Positions 43,536 through 53,153 of a stretch of 64,000 nucleotides of DNA are shown one piece after another. The notes beneath the pieces were generated by a model, which worked only from the letters and a program-made list of their open reading frames with translations, was not told the origin of the DNA and made no database searches. The DNA is taken from positions 1 to 64,000 of the forward strand of contig SVJH01000004.1 in the NCBI GenBank assembly GCA_015069095.1, read 5' to 3'. A program made the position numbers and the translations under genes. Positions within the stretch are counted from its first letter, which is position 1. The number at the start of each line of letters is the position of its first letter. Source of the DNA: Oscillospiraceae bacterium (GTDB lineage: Bacteria > Bacillota > Clostridia > UMGS1810).

Positions 43536-45944
43536 TTATTTTACAACAATATTTACCAATTTACCTTTAACTACAATTACTTTTACTATTGATTTTCCAC
43601 TGGTATATTCATCAAGTTTTTCTGCTTTTAATGCGATATCTTTAATTTCTTCATCGCTAAGTCCGTTTGGAATCATAAGTTTTTCTTTTATTTTTCCGTT
43701 AACCTGAAGAACAATTTCAATCTCATCATCAACAGTTTTTGATTCGTCATATACAGGCCATTTTGTAGCTGCAATTGTGTTTTCGTTTCCGATAAGTTCC
43801 CACAATTCTTCTGTCATATGAGGTGCTGTTGGATTTAAAAGTTGTAGCAAAATTGAGTATTCGCCTTTTGTAATATTTCCTTTTGAATACATTTCGTTAA
43901 TGAAACTCATCATCGATGCAATTGCAGTATTGAATTTCATTCTGTCAATATCTTCAGTAACTTTTTTAATCATTTTATGAACAAGCGATTCGTTTTCTTT
44001 TCTAACATCGCCATCAATCATAATATCTTTTAAGTTCCATACTCTTTCAAGGAATTTTCTACAACCTTTAACACCCTGCTGAGACCAAGGTGTAGCCTGA
44101 TCAAATGCGCCGATAAACATTTCGTATGTTCTGAATGTATCTGCACCAAATTCATTTACGATATCATCTGGATTTACGACGTTTCCTCTTGATTTAGACA
44201 TTTTTTCGTTGTTTTCGCCTAAAATCATACCATGTGAAGTTCTCTTCTGATATGGTTCTTTTGTAGGTACTACACCGATATCATAAAGGAATTTATGCCA
44301 GAATCTTGAGTATAGAAGATGAAGAGTAGTATGTTCCATACCACCATTATACCAGTCAACAGGAAGCCAGTATTTTAAAAGTTCTTCAGCCGCTAAAACA
44401 TCATTATTTTCAGGGTCAATATATCTTAAGAAATACCATGAAGAACCTGCCCACTGTGGCATTGTATCAGTTTCTCTTTCAGCATGACCACCGCATTTTG
44501 GACAAGTTGTATTTTTCCATTCTGTTGCTTTGTTAAGCGGAGATTCGCCGTTTTCACCCGGTTCAAAATCCTTCATATCAGGAAGTTTTAAAGGAAGTTC
44601 TTCTTCACTAATTGGCACCCAACCACATTTTTCGCAATAAACAAGCGGAATAGGTTCGCCCCAGTATCTTTGACGAGAAAATACCCAATCACGAAGTTTA
44701 TAGTTAACTTTTCTTGTACCAATACCTTTTTCTTCTAAGAAAGCAATCATTGCTTCAATAGCTTCTTTGCAAGTTTTACCAGTTAAGAAACCAGAATTTA
44801 CCATTACGCCTTCTGAAACATCTGTATATGCTTCTTCCTGTACGTTTTCACCGCCGGCTACAACTTCAATTATAGGAAGACCAAATTTTTTAGCAAATTC
44901 CCAGTCTCTTTCATCATGAGCAGGAACAGCCATAATAGCACCTGTTCCGTAAGTAACCAGTACATAATCTGAAATCCATACAGGTATTTTTTTGCCATTT
45001 ACAGGGTTAATTGCTTCAAATCCTTTAAGGCAAACACCTGTTTTTTCTTTAGCAAGTTCCGTTCTTTCAAATTCAGATTTTTTAGATGCTTGAGTCTGAT
45101 ATTTTCTAACTTCGTCAATATTTTCAATTTTGTCCTGATACTTTTCAATATAAGGATGTTCTGGAGATAGCACCATATATGTAGCGCCAAAAAGTGTATC
45201 GCATCTTGTTGTGTAAACACGGATTTTATCTTCAGTTCCGTCGATTTCAAAATCAACCTCAGCGCCTTCGCTTCTTCCAATCCAGTTTTTCTGCTGAATT
45301 TTAACTTTTTCAATGTAATCAAGGTCATCAAGGTCATCGATTAGGCGTTGTGCATACTCTGTAATTTTAAGCATCCACTGGCTTTTTTCTTTCTGTACAA
45401 CTTCGCTTCCGCATCTTTCACAAACACCATTAACAACTTCTTCATTTGCAAGACCTACTTTACATCCTGTACAGAAGTTAATAGGCATTTTTGTTTTGTA
45501 AGCAAGACCTTTTTTGAATAGTTGCATAAATATCCATTGTGTCCATTTATAGTAGTTAGGATCTGTTGTGTTAATTTCTTTAGACCAATCAAAAGAAAAA
45601 CCTAACATTTTAAGTTGACGTTTAAAGTTTGCAACGTTATTTTCTGTAACAATTGCTGGATGGATTTTATTTGCAATAGCAAAGTTTTCTGTTGGAAGAC
45701 CAAATGCATCCCATCCCATTGGAAATAGTACATTGTAACCTTCCATACGTTTTTTTCTGGAAATAATATCTATTGCAGTATAACCTCTTGGATGTCCGAC
45801 ATGAAGACCGTGTCCTGATGGATACGGAAACTCAACAAGACCGTAAAATTTCGGCTTAGACATATCAGTACCCGCTTTAAAGGTATTATTGTCATCCCAG
45901 TATTTTTGCCATTTCTTTTCTATCTGGCAAGCATCATAATTCAT
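43536..45944 (-). CDS. leuS: Leucyl-tRNA synthetase
   Basis: An 802-residue class I synthetase. [18 protein letters not shown] (39-56) holds the HIGH motif as HVGH, and [10 protein letters not shown] (about 570-580) is KMSKS. The CP1 editing domain is present ([35 protein letters not shown]). Zinc-type Cys pairs occur at CTGCK and CERCG. The length is normal. There is no T-box leader: rsfS ends only 25 bases upstream, so leuS is controlled as part of the long operon. Confidence 0.98.
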   Translation of the reverse strand: MNYDACQIEKKWQKYWDDNNTFKAGTDMSKPKFYGLVEFPYPSGHGLHVGHPRGYTAIDIISRKKRMEGYNVLFPMGWDAFGLPTENFAIANKIHPAIVTENNVANFKRQLKMLGFSFDWSKEINTTDPNYYKWTQWIFMQLFKKGLAYKTKMPINFCTGCKVGLANEEVVNGVCERCGSEVVQKEKSQWMLKITEYAQRLIDDLDDLDYIEKVKIQQKNWIGRSEGAEVDFEIDGTEDKIRVYTTRCDTLFGATYMVLSPEHPYIEKYQDKIENIDEVRKYQTQASKKSEFERTELAKEKTGVCLKGFEAINPVNGKKIPVWISDYVLVTYGTGAIMAVPAHDERDWEFAKKFGLPIIEVVAGGENVQEEAYTDVSEGVMVNSGFLTGKTCKEAIEAMIAFLEEKGIGTRKVNYKLRDWVFSRQRYWGEPIPLVYCEKCGWVPISEEELPLKLPDMKDFEPGENGESPLNKATEWKNTTCPKCGGHAERETDTMPQWAGSSWYFLRYIDPENNDVLAAEELLKYWLPVDWYNGGMEHTTLHLLYSRFWHKFLYDIGVVPTKEPYQKRTSHGMILGENNEKMSKSRGNVVNPDDIVNEFGADTFRTYEMFIGAFDQATPWSQQGVKGCRKFLERVWNLKDIMIDGDVRKENESLVHKMIKKVTEDIDRMKFNTAIASMMSFINEMYSKGNITKGEYSILLQLLNPTAPHMTEELWELIGNENTIAATKWPVYDESKTVDDEIEIVLQVNGKIKEKLMIPNGLSDEEIKDIALKAEKLDEYTSGKSIVKVIVVKGKLVNIVVK

Positions 45945-45969
45945 TTTATGTCATCCCCTCTAAAAACAA

Positions 45970-46323
45970 TTAGTTTTCTTTAATTAAATCTGATATATCG
46001 ACATCTTTAGCATCTGACCAAAGATTTTCTATTGAATAGAATTCTCTTGTTTCTTCGCTAAATATATGAACAATCACATTATCATAATCCATAAGTATCC
46101 AATTTGCCGTCTGAAAACCTTCTTTTGAAAGAAAAGATATACCTTTTTCAGAAAGTTTTTCATCAAGTTCATCAGAAAGTGCTTTTATGTGAGGCGACGA
46201 TGTACCTGTACAAATAACAAAGTAATCCGCCATTGTTGTAAGTTCTCTTATATCAAGAACTTTTATATCGATACCTTTTTTATCATCAAGTATTTTTACT
46301 ATATTTTCCATTAACTGTTCCAT
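45970..46323 (-). CDS. rsfS: Ribosomal silencing factor RsfS
   Basis: A 117-residue protein that binds L14 and blocks joining of ribosomal subunits under nutrient limitation. DIRELTTMADYFVICTGTSSPHIKALSDELDEK and the end DYDNVIVHIFSEETREFYSIENLW are characteristic. It lies between an LCP gene and leuS in the same order as in many clostridia. Confidence 0.96.
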   Translation of the reverse strand: MEQLMENIVKILDDKKGIDIKVLDIRELTTMADYFVICTGTSSPHIKALSDELDEKLSEKGISFLSKEGFQTANWILMDYDNVIVHIFSEETREFYSIENLWSDAKDVDISDLIKEN

Positions 46324-46335
46324 TAAGTTTACCTC

Positions 46336-47634
46336 TTATTCAGCATAATCTTTGCCAATTACAATTACAACATCATAATCGCCACATTTTTCCTTAGAAA
46401 CTACCATCTTTTCAAAATTAAATGTCTGAGCAATATAGTGTGAACGATTACTTGTATCTTTTACAATGATACGCGATGTATCATATGGAAGACCGGATTT
46501 ATACACCATTGGTTTATTACCAAATCCCTGTGAAGTAATTTTAGAAGTAATTTCATCTATTTTCTTTTCTCCGCTACTGCCATCAATTATTCTTACTTTT
46601 AACATAAGTTTATCAAGGCCAGAAACCGATTTAATAGAATAATTTACTTCTTCAATATCAACACCATCATCACTTGTTAAGCTTTCTTTTAATTTCATTT
46701 CTGCTTCTGAAACTTTTTCGATAGCAGTTTCATCAACAAAATATTTTTCAAAGTTCTTTTTGTTAAGTTCATCGTTAGGAATGAAATAAGATACTCTATT
46801 TCTGTACTCAGCAACACCTTCAAGACCAAAAATATGAATATTATCTTTTGCAATTTCCTGATTTGTAAGTACATCTACATATGACAGAATATCAGAATCA
46901 GATAAATCAGTTTTGAAACTTGAAACAGCAGCATCTTTTATTGATCCTATATTTAAAAGTCCTTCGGGACTTAAAACTTTATCTATAACCGCAAAAATAA
47001 AATCTCTTTGAACCTTATTTCTTTGAAGGTCGGCATTCGGATATCCACGAAATCTTACAAGTTGTTCTGCTTTATCACCATTTAAATGTTGCATACCAGG
47101 ATAAAGATCAATATACAAATCCTGTTCAGGATCTTCATATTGCATACGTTGCGGTACTTTAAAATCGACACCACCCATTGAATCGATTACATTTCTAAAG
47201 CCTTTTGTATCAATAAGTACATAGTTGTCGATTTTATGACCTGTAATTTTTTCAACAGCTCTATATACGCCTTTTATATCAGTAACTACCTTGCCATCTT
47301 TAAAAGTCTGATAAGATGAATTTATTTTTTTATCAATCTTGTTATCTTCATCATAAGTATCACGAGGAATCTGAAGAACACTTATTCTTTTGTTTACACG
47401 ATCATACTGTGCAAACATAATAACATCTGTTCTTGTACCATCCTTATCTACTCCAACAATAAGTACATTTGAATATCCTTTAATGTATAAAGGGTCATCT
47501 TTTGCAGTTTTAATTCTTGTATCATAAACTTTAGATGACCAAACGGCACCGATAACACCGACACACACAAGACATAAAATAAGTGTAATAGATATAGTAT
47601 TTTTTATATATGATAATATCTGTTTTTTAGACAT
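46336..47634 (-). CDS. LytR-CpsA-Psr (LCP) family wall-polymer ligase
   Basis: A 432-residue membrane-anchored protein with one N-terminal membrane segment (about 10-32). The LCP domain has NVLIVGVDKDGTRTDVIMFAQYD, ISVLQIPRDTY (Arg binding the pyrophosphate), DSMGGVDFKVP and GDKAEQLVRFRGYPNADLQRNKVQRDF. LCP proteins move teichoic acids or other glycopolymers from lipid carriers to peptidoglycan. The C-terminal 130 residues resemble a LytR_C domain. ATG at 47634 follows aggtgat. Gene order yqeK-LCP-rsfS is common in clostridia. Confidence 0.93.
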   Translation of the reverse strand: MSKKQILSYIKNTISITLILCLVCVGVIGAVWSSKVYDTRIKTAKDDPLYIKGYSNVLIVGVDKDGTRTDVIMFAQYDRVNKRISVLQIPRDTYDEDNKIDKKINSSYQTFKDGKVVTDIKGVYRAVEKITGHKIDNYVLIDTKGFRNVIDSMGGVDFKVPQRMQYEDPEQDLYIDLYPGMQHLNGDKAEQLVRFRGYPNADLQRNKVQRDFIFAVIDKVLSPEGLLNIGSIKDAAVSSFKTDLSDSDILSYVDVLTNQEIAKDNIHIFGLEGVAEYRNRVSYFIPNDELNKKNFEKYFVDETAIEKVSEAEMKLKESLTSDDGVDIEEVNYSIKSVSGLDKLMLKVRIIDGSSGEKKIDEITSKITSQGFGNKPMVYKSGLPYDTSRIIVKDTSNRSHYIAQTFNFEKMVVSKEKCGDYDVVIVIGKDYAE

Positions 47635-47638
47635 TTTA

Positions 47639-48199
47639 TCACCTGCTAATATAATAATTTCTTGTAGCAACAGTTCCAGGATGAAGCAGAGTTCCTTTTT
47701 TAAGAACGGATTTTATAGTGATATCCATTTGATATATTATTGCTTTATCAAGATCCTGATATGCAACTTCCCTTAAATGTTCTACTCCATCGTAATTTCT
47801 TAAAGGTTCTATTCCGTCTGCTATGTAAATAATTTTTGTAAGAGTTGACATATTTGGCTTTCCGACAGTATGGAAATAAATTGCATCATAGATTTCATCG
47901 TCATCTATACCAAATTCTCTTTTTGCAATTTCCGCCCCTAAAAAAGCATGTATAAGACCATGTTGTTTTTTAGTTACATCGTCAAGTTCAATAGAGTACT
48001 CATCACAAAGTGCAATCATTTCTTCCGGAGAATAATTCTTCGCACAATCGTGTAAAAGTCCTGCTATACGTGCTTTTTCTACATCAGCACCGTAAAATAA
48101 TGCCATTTCCACAGCAGTTTCCATAACAGCTACAGAGTGTTTGTATCTTTTTTCCAAAAGCATTCCTTTAAGTTTTTGCTCAATTTGAGTAATATTCAC
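47639..48199 (-). CDS. yqeK: HD-domain protein YqeK, symmetrical Ap4A hydrolase type
   Basis: A 186-residue HD phosphohydrolase. YKHSVAVMETAVEMA supplies the first His, LLHDCAKN the HD pair, and QHGLIHAFLGAEIA and FHTVGKPNMSTLTKIIYIADGIEP the remaining metal ligands. YqeK enzymes split diadenosine tetraphosphate into two ADP. The gene follows nadD by 3 bases, the usual arrangement. Confidence 0.95.
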   Translation of the reverse strand: MNITQIEQKLKGMLLEKRYKHSVAVMETAVEMALFYGADVEKARIAGLLHDCAKNYSPEEMIALCDEYSIELDDVTKKQHGLIHAFLGAEIAKREFGIDDDEIYDAIYFHTVGKPNMSTLTKIIYIADGIEPLRNYDGVEHLREVAYQDLDKAIIYQMDITIKSVLKKGTLLHPGTVATRNYYISR

Positions 48200-48202
48200 G
48201 TT

Positions 48203-48805
48203 TTAATCTTCCTTTTTTGTATAAAGATTATTTTCTTTTATATATTTTTCAACACTTTCCGGCACCAAATCCGAAATGTTCTTTCCTTCAATAATGTTTT
48301 GTCTGATTACAGTTGATGAAATATCGATATTTTCCATATCAACAAGAACAAAATCTGCTTTATATTTTTTATTGAATAAATCTATTTCATCTTTCAAAAC
48401 TTTGTCATTGTACTCTCTTGAAAAAACCGCAAATCTACACAATTTAATAAGTTTTTCGCCGTCTTTCCAAGTTAATATCTCGTAAAACGAATCTGCTCCG
48501 ATTATAAATACATATTCATTATCATCTTTTAAAAAATGATTTAGTGTATCTATACTGTAACTTTTTCCGCCTTTATTAAGTTCATAATCTGATATAAAAA
48601 ACTTTTTATTATTTTTTGTTGCAAGTCTTAACATATCAAGACGCTGATTATTTGTTGCAAAACCTTTTAGTTCTTTATGCGGCGGTATTGAATTTGGCAG
48701 AAACATAATTTTATCAAGATTTAGTTTACAAAGCACAGTTTCTGCCATTTTTATATGACCATTGTGGACAGGATTAAACGTACCACCTAAAATCCCAATC
48801 TTCAT
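48203..48805 (-). CDS. nadD: Nicotinate-nucleotide adenylyltransferase
   Basis: A 200-residue nucleotidyltransferase of the HIGH superfamily. GILGGTFNPVHNGHIKMAE holds the NxxH..GH motif (HNGH) and ISSTVIRQNI is the second nucleotide motif. It makes deamido-NAD from nicotinate mononucleotide and ATP. It overlaps the yhbY stop by 4 bases. Confidence 0.97.
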   Translation of the reverse strand: MKIGILGGTFNPVHNGHIKMAETVLCKLNLDKIMFLPNSIPPHKELKGFATNNQRLDMLRLATKNNKKFFISDYELNKGGKSYSIDTLNHFLKDDNEYVFIIGADSFYEILTWKDGEKLIKLCRFAVFSREYNDKVLKDEIDLFNKKYKADFVLVDMENIDISSTVIRQNIIEGKNISDLVPESVEKYIKENNLYTKKED

Positions 48806-49116
48806 TTTTTCACCGCTTTATTTGCCTTTGGAAGCACTATAGTTTTATTCTCTTTTGATTCTTTATAAATTACAAATTTTGAACCTATAACTTGTACAGG
48901 CTCCGCTCCTGTAAGAGAACAAACTTCACCACATACTTCCCTTGTATCCATAAGCGAATTTTCAAGAACATGAATTTTTATAATTTCTCTTTTTTCAAGA
49001 GCATCATTAACATTTTTTACAAAGTTTTCATTTATTCCGCCTTTGCCTACTTGCATAATTGCATTTTCAGTATTTGCAAGGCCTCTTAAATAGGCTCTTT
49101 GTTTACTTGTAAGCAT
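48802..49116 (-). CDS. yhbY: CRM-domain RNA-binding protein YhbY
   Basis: A 104-residue protein with the CRM fold: LTSKQRAYLRGLANTENAIMQVGKGGINENFV, and the GxxG-like loop in that segment. It associates with pre-50S ribosomal particles. The gene lies before nadD, as in Bacillus. It has its own promoter just inside the obgE-yhbY gap. Confidence 0.94.
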   Translation of the reverse strand: MLTSKQRAYLRGLANTENAIMQVGKGGINENFVKNVNDALEKREIIKIHVLENSLMDTREVCGEVCSLTGAEPVQVIGSKFVIYKESKENKTIVLPKANKAVKK

Positions 49117-49153
49117 ATTGTTTTTATCCTTTCGACAAAAATCTTCACAGTAT

Positions 49154-49183
49154 ATTATACTAAATTTTTGTATATATTGTCAA
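49154..49183 (-). promoter_or_regulatory. Promoter of yhbY-nadD-yqeK-LCP-rsfS-leuS
   Basis: On the minus strand TTGACA, 18 bases, TATAAT. The -35 box begins at the base after the obgE stop codon. Confidence 0.75.
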
Positions 49184-50464
49184 CTATTTCATATACTCAA
49201 ATTCAATCTCATATATCTTAACTAAATCGCCCTCTTTAACACCCTTGTTTTCAAGTTCTTTAATAACTCCTTTTTTGCGGAGTGAACGTTGGAAAAACTG
49301 TAGCGATTCGTTATCTTCTATGTTTGTAGAACCGAGAATTTTCTTAATCCAAGGGCCTTCTACTATAAATGTATCATTATCTCTTGTAACTGTAAACGGT
49401 ACTTCATCTTCAAATTTTATAATTTCTATTTCATCGTCTTCTGCTTCTTCGTAAAGAACAGGCATAGGAATTTCATCAAGCATGCCTGAAACATAAAGCA
49501 TAAGTTCCTTTACACCCATATTTGCCGCAGCAGAAATTTCAAAAACTTTATAACCTCTGTTTCGCATTTCGTCGCAAAAACCATCATAAATTGAAGAATC
49601 ATACACAAGGTCTTTTTTATTAGCAACAACGATCTGAGTTTTTTGAGCAAGAAGCGGATTGAATTTTTCTATTTCTTCATTTATTTTATCAAAATCTTCA
49701 ATAGGATTTCTACCTTCAATCGATGATGCATCAACAACATGAAGGAGAAGTCTTGTTCTTTCAACGTGTTTTAAAAATTCATGACCAAGACCTATACCTT
49801 CACTTGCACCTTCAATAATCCCCGGAATATCGGCAATAACAAAACTGTTGCCGTGTCCTAAATCGACTACTCCGAGATTTGGTTCAAGTGTTGTAAAATG
49901 GTAATTTGCAATTTTTGGTCTTGCATCAGATACTACTGACAAAAGTGTTGATTTTCCAACATTTGGAAAACCTACAAGTCCAACATCTGCAAGCAGTTTA
50001 AGTTCAAGTTTTATTTCTCTTTTTTCGCCCTCAATTCCACTTTTGGCAAATTTCGGAGCCTGTCTTGACGGAGTTGCAAAATGACTGTTTCCCCAACCGC
50101 CACTTCCGCCTTTGGCAATTATTATTTTTTGACCAAGTTTATTTAAATCGGCAATTACTTTACCTGTGTTTGCATCTCTGACCAATGTTCCAATTGGCAC
50201 AGTTACATACAAATCTTCGCCGTTTTTTCCGCTGCATTTGGCACTTCTTCCGTCGCCGCCATTTTGTGCTTTATAATTTTTTCTGTATCTGAAGTCAGCA
50301 AGAGTACTTACTTTATCATCAACCATCAAAATTACATTTCCGCCGTTTCCGCCATCGCCACCATCAGGACCACCTGCTGCAACATATTTTTCTCTATGGA
50401 AAGAAACAAGCCCGTTTCCGCCATTTCCGGCTTCTATACTAATTACCGCTGTATCTGCAAGCAT
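49184..50464 (-). CDS. obgE: GTPase ObgE/CgtA
   Basis: A 426-residue GTPase of ribosome assembly and stress response. It has the glycine-rich Obg domain (1-158, GGPDGGDGGNGGNVI, KGGSGGWGN), the G domain (G1 GFPNVGKST at 165-173, DIPGIIEG, NKKD, SAA), and a C-terminal OCT domain (about 350-426, with EGPWIKKILGSTN and FFQRSLRKKGVI). In B. subtilis it also links to sporulation. It is separated from rpmA by 97 bases with a weak hairpin. Confidence 0.97.
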   Translation of the reverse strand: MLADTAVISIEAGNGGNGLVSFHREKYVAAGGPDGGDGGNGGNVILMVDDKVSTLADFRYRKNYKAQNGGDGRSAKCSGKNGEDLYVTVPIGTLVRDANTGKVIADLNKLGQKIIIAKGGSGGWGNSHFATPSRQAPKFAKSGIEGEKREIKLELKLLADVGLVGFPNVGKSTLLSVVSDARPKIANYHFTTLEPNLGVVDLGHGNSFVIADIPGIIEGASEGIGLGHEFLKHVERTRLLLHVVDASSIEGRNPIEDFDKINEEIEKFNPLLAQKTQIVVANKKDLVYDSSIYDGFCDEMRNRGYKVFEISAAANMGVKELMLYVSGMLDEIPMPVLYEEAEDDEIEIIKFEDEVPFTVTRDNDTFIVEGPWIKKILGSTNIEDNESLQFFQRSLRKKGVIKELENKGVKEGDLVKIYEIEFEYMK

Positions 50465-50514
50465 TTTAATTCACCTCTTATCAGTAATGTGCGTTTTTCA
50501 CTATAAATAAACAT

Positions 50515-50542
50515 AGGGCTGACCTAATTTTAAGCCAACCCT
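50515..50542 (-). terminator. Weak hairpin after rpmA
   Basis: On the minus strand AGGGTTGGC/GTCAGCCCT, nine pairs with two G-U, a 10-base loop, then an A/T-rich tract without a clean T run. It may reduce readthrough into obgE. Confidence 0.45.
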
Positions 50543-50561
50543 ACACATCTTTTACTATTTA

Positions 50562-50846
50562 TTATTGTGCAATTTCATATACACTAACCTGTTTTTTGTC
50601 TTTGCCAACTCTTTCGAATTTAACTTTACCGTCAACAACAGCAAATAGTGTATCGTCGCTGCCTTTTTTAACATTTATACCAGGGTGGATTTTTGTACCA
50701 CGCTGTCTAACAAGAATATTTCCTGCAAGAACAAACTGACCGTCGCCACGTTTTACACCAAGTCTTTTAGATTCGCTGTCACGACCGTTTTTTGTACTAC
50801 CAACACCTTTTTTATGAGCAAATAACTGTAGATTTAATTTAAACAT
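50562..50846 (-). CDS. rpmA: Ribosomal protein L27 with cleavable N-terminal extension
   Basis: A 94-residue 50S protein at the peptidyl transferase centre. [26 protein letters not shown] is the classic L27 body. The N-terminus [10 protein letters not shown] precedes the mature AHKKGVG; in Firmicutes this leader is removed by Prp, which is encoded 3 bases upstream. The gene is in the rplU-prp-rpmA operon. Confidence 0.98.
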   Translation of the reverse strand: MFKLNLQLFAHKKGVGSTKNGRDSESKRLGVKRGDGQFVLAGNILVRQRGTKIHPGINVKKGSDDTLFAVVDGKVKFERVGKDKKQVSVYEIAQ

Positions 50847-50849
50847 TAA

Positions 50850-51179
50850 CTACACCTCCAATTCACAAATTGTGATATTCTCCGAATATTGTTCTTCTAA
50901 ATTTACTAAAAACAAATACATTGAATTAAGTAATATATTTACGCTTTTTCTTTCTTCATCTGTGATATCACAAGGAAGAACAAAGAAAAGATATCCGTCA
51001 TCAACTTCATATCCGATATTTATGTTTAACACATTTTCAATACCATTTAGGGTAAGATGAACCGCCGAACTTATTGCAGCACATACAATATCATTTTCTT
51101 CCGAAGAATTTGCATGTCCATCAGCAACAAATTTTACAATGTTTTTGTTTTTATCACGATAAATATTAACGCTTGTCAT
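50850..51179 (-). CDS. prp: Ribosomal-processing cysteine protease Prp
   Basis: A 109-residue Cys protease that cleaves the L27 N-terminal extension. The catalytic His22 is in FVADGHANSS and the nucleophile Cys33 in NDIVCAAISSAV. It is encoded between rplU and rpmA (gaps of 3 bases each), the invariant Firmicutes context, and matches the extended L27 next to it. Confidence 0.95.
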   Translation of the reverse strand: MTSVNIYRDKNKNIVKFVADGHANSSEENDIVCAAISSAVHLTLNGIENVLNINIGYEVDDGYLFFVLPCDITDEERKSVNILLNSMYLFLVNLEEQYSENITICELEV

Positions 51180-51182
51180 ATC

Positions 51183-51491
51183 TTATGCGTTAATTTTTTC
51201 AATTTTAACTTTTGTGTAAGGCTGTCTATGACCCTGTTTTGTCTTAGAACCTTTTTTAGGTTTGTACTTAAATACAATAACCTTTTTAGCTTTACCATTT
51301 TTAACAACAGTAGCGTCAACACTTGCACCTTCTACGATAGGTGTTCCGATAACTGTTTCATCACCAGATACTGCAAGAACCTGATCAAATTTAACAGCTT
51401 CGCCTTCTGCTGCTTCAAGTTTTTCAACAAACAAAACGTCTCCTTCAGAAACTTTATACTGTTTGCCACCTGTTACTATAATTGCGTACAT
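51183..51491 (-). CDS. rplU: Ribosomal protein L21
   Basis: A 102-residue 50S protein. [25 protein letters not shown] and the end [27 protein letters not shown] are diagnostic. It is the first gene of rplU-prp-rpmA and is translated from a strong aagggaggtg site. Confidence 0.98.
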   Translation of the reverse strand: MYAIIVTGGKQYKVSEGDVLFVEKLEAAEGEAVKFDQVLAVSGDETVIGTPIVEGASVDATVVKNGKAKKVIVFKYKPKKGSKTKQGHRQPYTKVKIEKINA

Positions 51492-51567
51492 TAAAATGCA
51501 CCTCCCTTGTTATTCTCGCTACAAACAGGTATGCCAAGCATTTTAAGACCTGTTATATGCGGTTACC
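51492..51567 (-). ncRNA. Probable L21 leader (ribosomal protein autoregulatory 5' UTR)
   Basis: Between the promoter at 51573 and rplU the transcript can form a nested hairpin: ACAGGT (51548-51553 arm) with ACCTGT (51525-51530), enclosing ATGC-TTG-GCAT. A small CGGTAACCG hairpin lies at the 5' end. Position and design match the Firmicutes L21 leader class. I could not compare with its covariance model. Confidence 0.65.
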
Positions 51568-51572
51568 GTAGC

Positions 51573-51602
51573 ATTATAACATATAATTGCACGATTTGTC
51601 AA
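51573..51602 (-). promoter_or_regulatory. Promoter of rplU-prp-rpmA
   Basis: On the minus strand perfect TTGACA, 18 bases, perfect TATAAT. Confidence 0.8.
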
Positions 51603-51644
51603 ATGTTTTTTTGCATTTTTTTACATTTTTTAAAAATAATTATT

Positions 51645-52268
51645 TTATAATGAATTTTTGCTTTGTTTAAGGTCGATTTTTTTATATTTTTTTATTCTTT
51701 CAAGAGCATCAAATGATGATGCATCAATAACTGTTTTTGTCAGACAATCCGTGCAGAGCATTTCTATTCTGTCATAAAACACTTGCATTTTTATATCGTT
51801 GCAATCACAGTTGCACCCAATTTTGTTTTTTGATGACAAAGACATAAGATAATCTGCAATTTCAGCCACAAAAGGATTTTCCTCTTTGAGATTATCATAT
51901 CCAAGTTCATTCATAATAAGATCTGTTTCATCGTTGTATTCTGTACATTCTTCGTTAATTTTCACAATATCGCCGGCATAGAATAAATCTGTTTCAAGAA
52001 CCGGACACGCAAAACATATTATATCGCCATTCCAGAATGTTTTTGCACTAAGTTCAAATTTATGAAACTCATTGCACGCAATACACGGAGAAGACAACGT
52101 ATATTTATTATTCTTTCCAACTGTGATAAGTATGTACGATTTTTTACAATGACAAGAAAGTATAACTGCTTTATTACCTGAAAATGAAAAAATATTGAGT
52201 TTATACTTTTGCATTTCTCCGCAAATCGGACATTTATAAAGTATTGTTGTATTTAAATCTGAAATCAT
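51645..52268 (-). CDS. Cys-rich zinc-ribbon protein, function unknown
   Basis: A 207-residue protein with repeated Cys pairs: CPIC (13-16), SCHC (about 39-41), CIAC, CFAC, CNCDC and CTDC. This suggests two or three metal-binding knuckles. The first half resembles a duplicated zinc-ribbon, with KCPICGEMQKYKLNIFSFSGNKAVILSCHC. No enzyme motif is seen. It lies 10 bases after an Ogg-type DNA glycosylase and appears to be the last gene of that operon. Confidence 0.78.
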   Translation of the reverse strand: MISDLNTTILYKCPICGEMQKYKLNIFSFSGNKAVILSCHCKKSYILITVGKNNKYTLSSPCIACNEFHKFELSAKTFWNGDIICFACPVLETDLFYAGDIVKINEECTEYNDETDLIMNELGYDNLKEENPFVAEIADYLMSLSSKNKIGCNCDCNDIKMQVFYDRIEMLCTDCLTKTVIDASSFDALERIKKYKKIDLKQSKNSL

Positions 52269-52278
52269 TTAGTATCCT

Positions 52279-53148
52279 CTAATCTAAAAGTTTATTTTCT
52301 CTTGCGTAGTAAAATAAATACTGCTGTGCAAATCCACCAAGATTTTTAAATTTTTCTTTCGAGCATGCCTCAATTTGTTTCATCGTTGCGTTTTCATCAA
52401 GATAAAACTTTTTCATAACTCGTCCTATCCAAACATCAATAGGAAATGCATCATATTTTTTTAGAGAGAACAAAAGTACACAGTCTGCAACTTTCGGTCC
52501 TACTCCTTTTATTTTTAAAAGTTCTTTTTTTGCATCCGAAGTTGTCATATCAAACAGAGAATATAAATCAACTTCGCCAGATGCAACTTTTTTTGCCGCA
52601 TCAAGTATATATGCTGCTCTGTATCCTGCTTTTAAAGGTTCTAAATCTTCCAAAGAAAGCGATGCAAGTTTTTGTGCAGTTGGAAAAGTATAATAATCAT
52701 TTCCGTTATATTCAACTTTTTCACCAAAAAGCATAGAGAGTTTTGCAACTATTTTTTTAATTCTCGGAATAGCGTTTTGCGTAGAAATTATAAACGAAAT
52801 AAGGCACTCAAAAACGTCCTGATTAAGTATTCTTATTCCCCATCCAAAATTTATTGCGTTTTTTAATGTATCGTCAGTTGATAGTGCATTTTTTATTAAA
52901 GCATAATCGTTGTCTATGTTAAAATAATCTCTCCATATATTTTCATATTCTGAAATTGTTGTATTTGCAAGTACAATATTTTTACTGTCAAAATTTACTT
53001 TTATTACTTTTCCAAAAGCAACGCCAACATATGTTTCTTCATCTATCATTTCCCATCTGAAACACTGGCCGCAGTCAAAAGTATGGCTTGGAAGGAAATC
53101 AGTCATATCCTCTAAAATAACACAGTTGTCTTTTTCATAAACTCTCAA
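52279..53148 (-). CDS. 8-oxoguanine DNA glycosylase/AP lyase (Ogg1-like HhH-GPD)
   Basis: A 289-residue base-excision repair enzyme. The helix-hairpin-helix LLKIKGVGPKVADCVLLFSL holds the catalytic Lys219, and DAFPIDVWIGRVM holds Asp238, the two residues of OGG1-type bifunctional glycosylases. N-terminal FDCGQCFRWE is the typical OGG_N start. I chose the TTG at 53148, 6 bases after gaggtg; the in-frame GTG at 53157 lies within that site. It overlaps nothing and follows rnmV closely. Confidence 0.9.
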   Translation of the reverse strand: MRVYEKDNCVILEDMTDFLPSHTFDCGQCFRWEMIDEETYVGVAFGKVIKVNFDSKNIVLANTTISEYENIWRDYFNIDNDYALIKNALSTDDTLKNAINFGWGIRILNQDVFECLISFIISTQNAIPRIKKIVAKLSMLFGEKVEYNGNDYYTFPTAQKLASLSLEDLEPLKAGYRAAYILDAAKKVASGEVDLYSLFDMTTSDAKKELLKIKGVGPKVADCVLLFSLKKYDAFPIDVWIGRVMKKFYLDENATMKQIEACSKEKFKNLGGFAQQYLFYYARENKLLD

Positions 53149-53153
53149 GAATA

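Noticed and set aside
45945-46000. Possible T-box leader before leuS
   Set aside because: Only 25 bases separate rsfS and leuS, too short for a T-box, and no such structure is seen.
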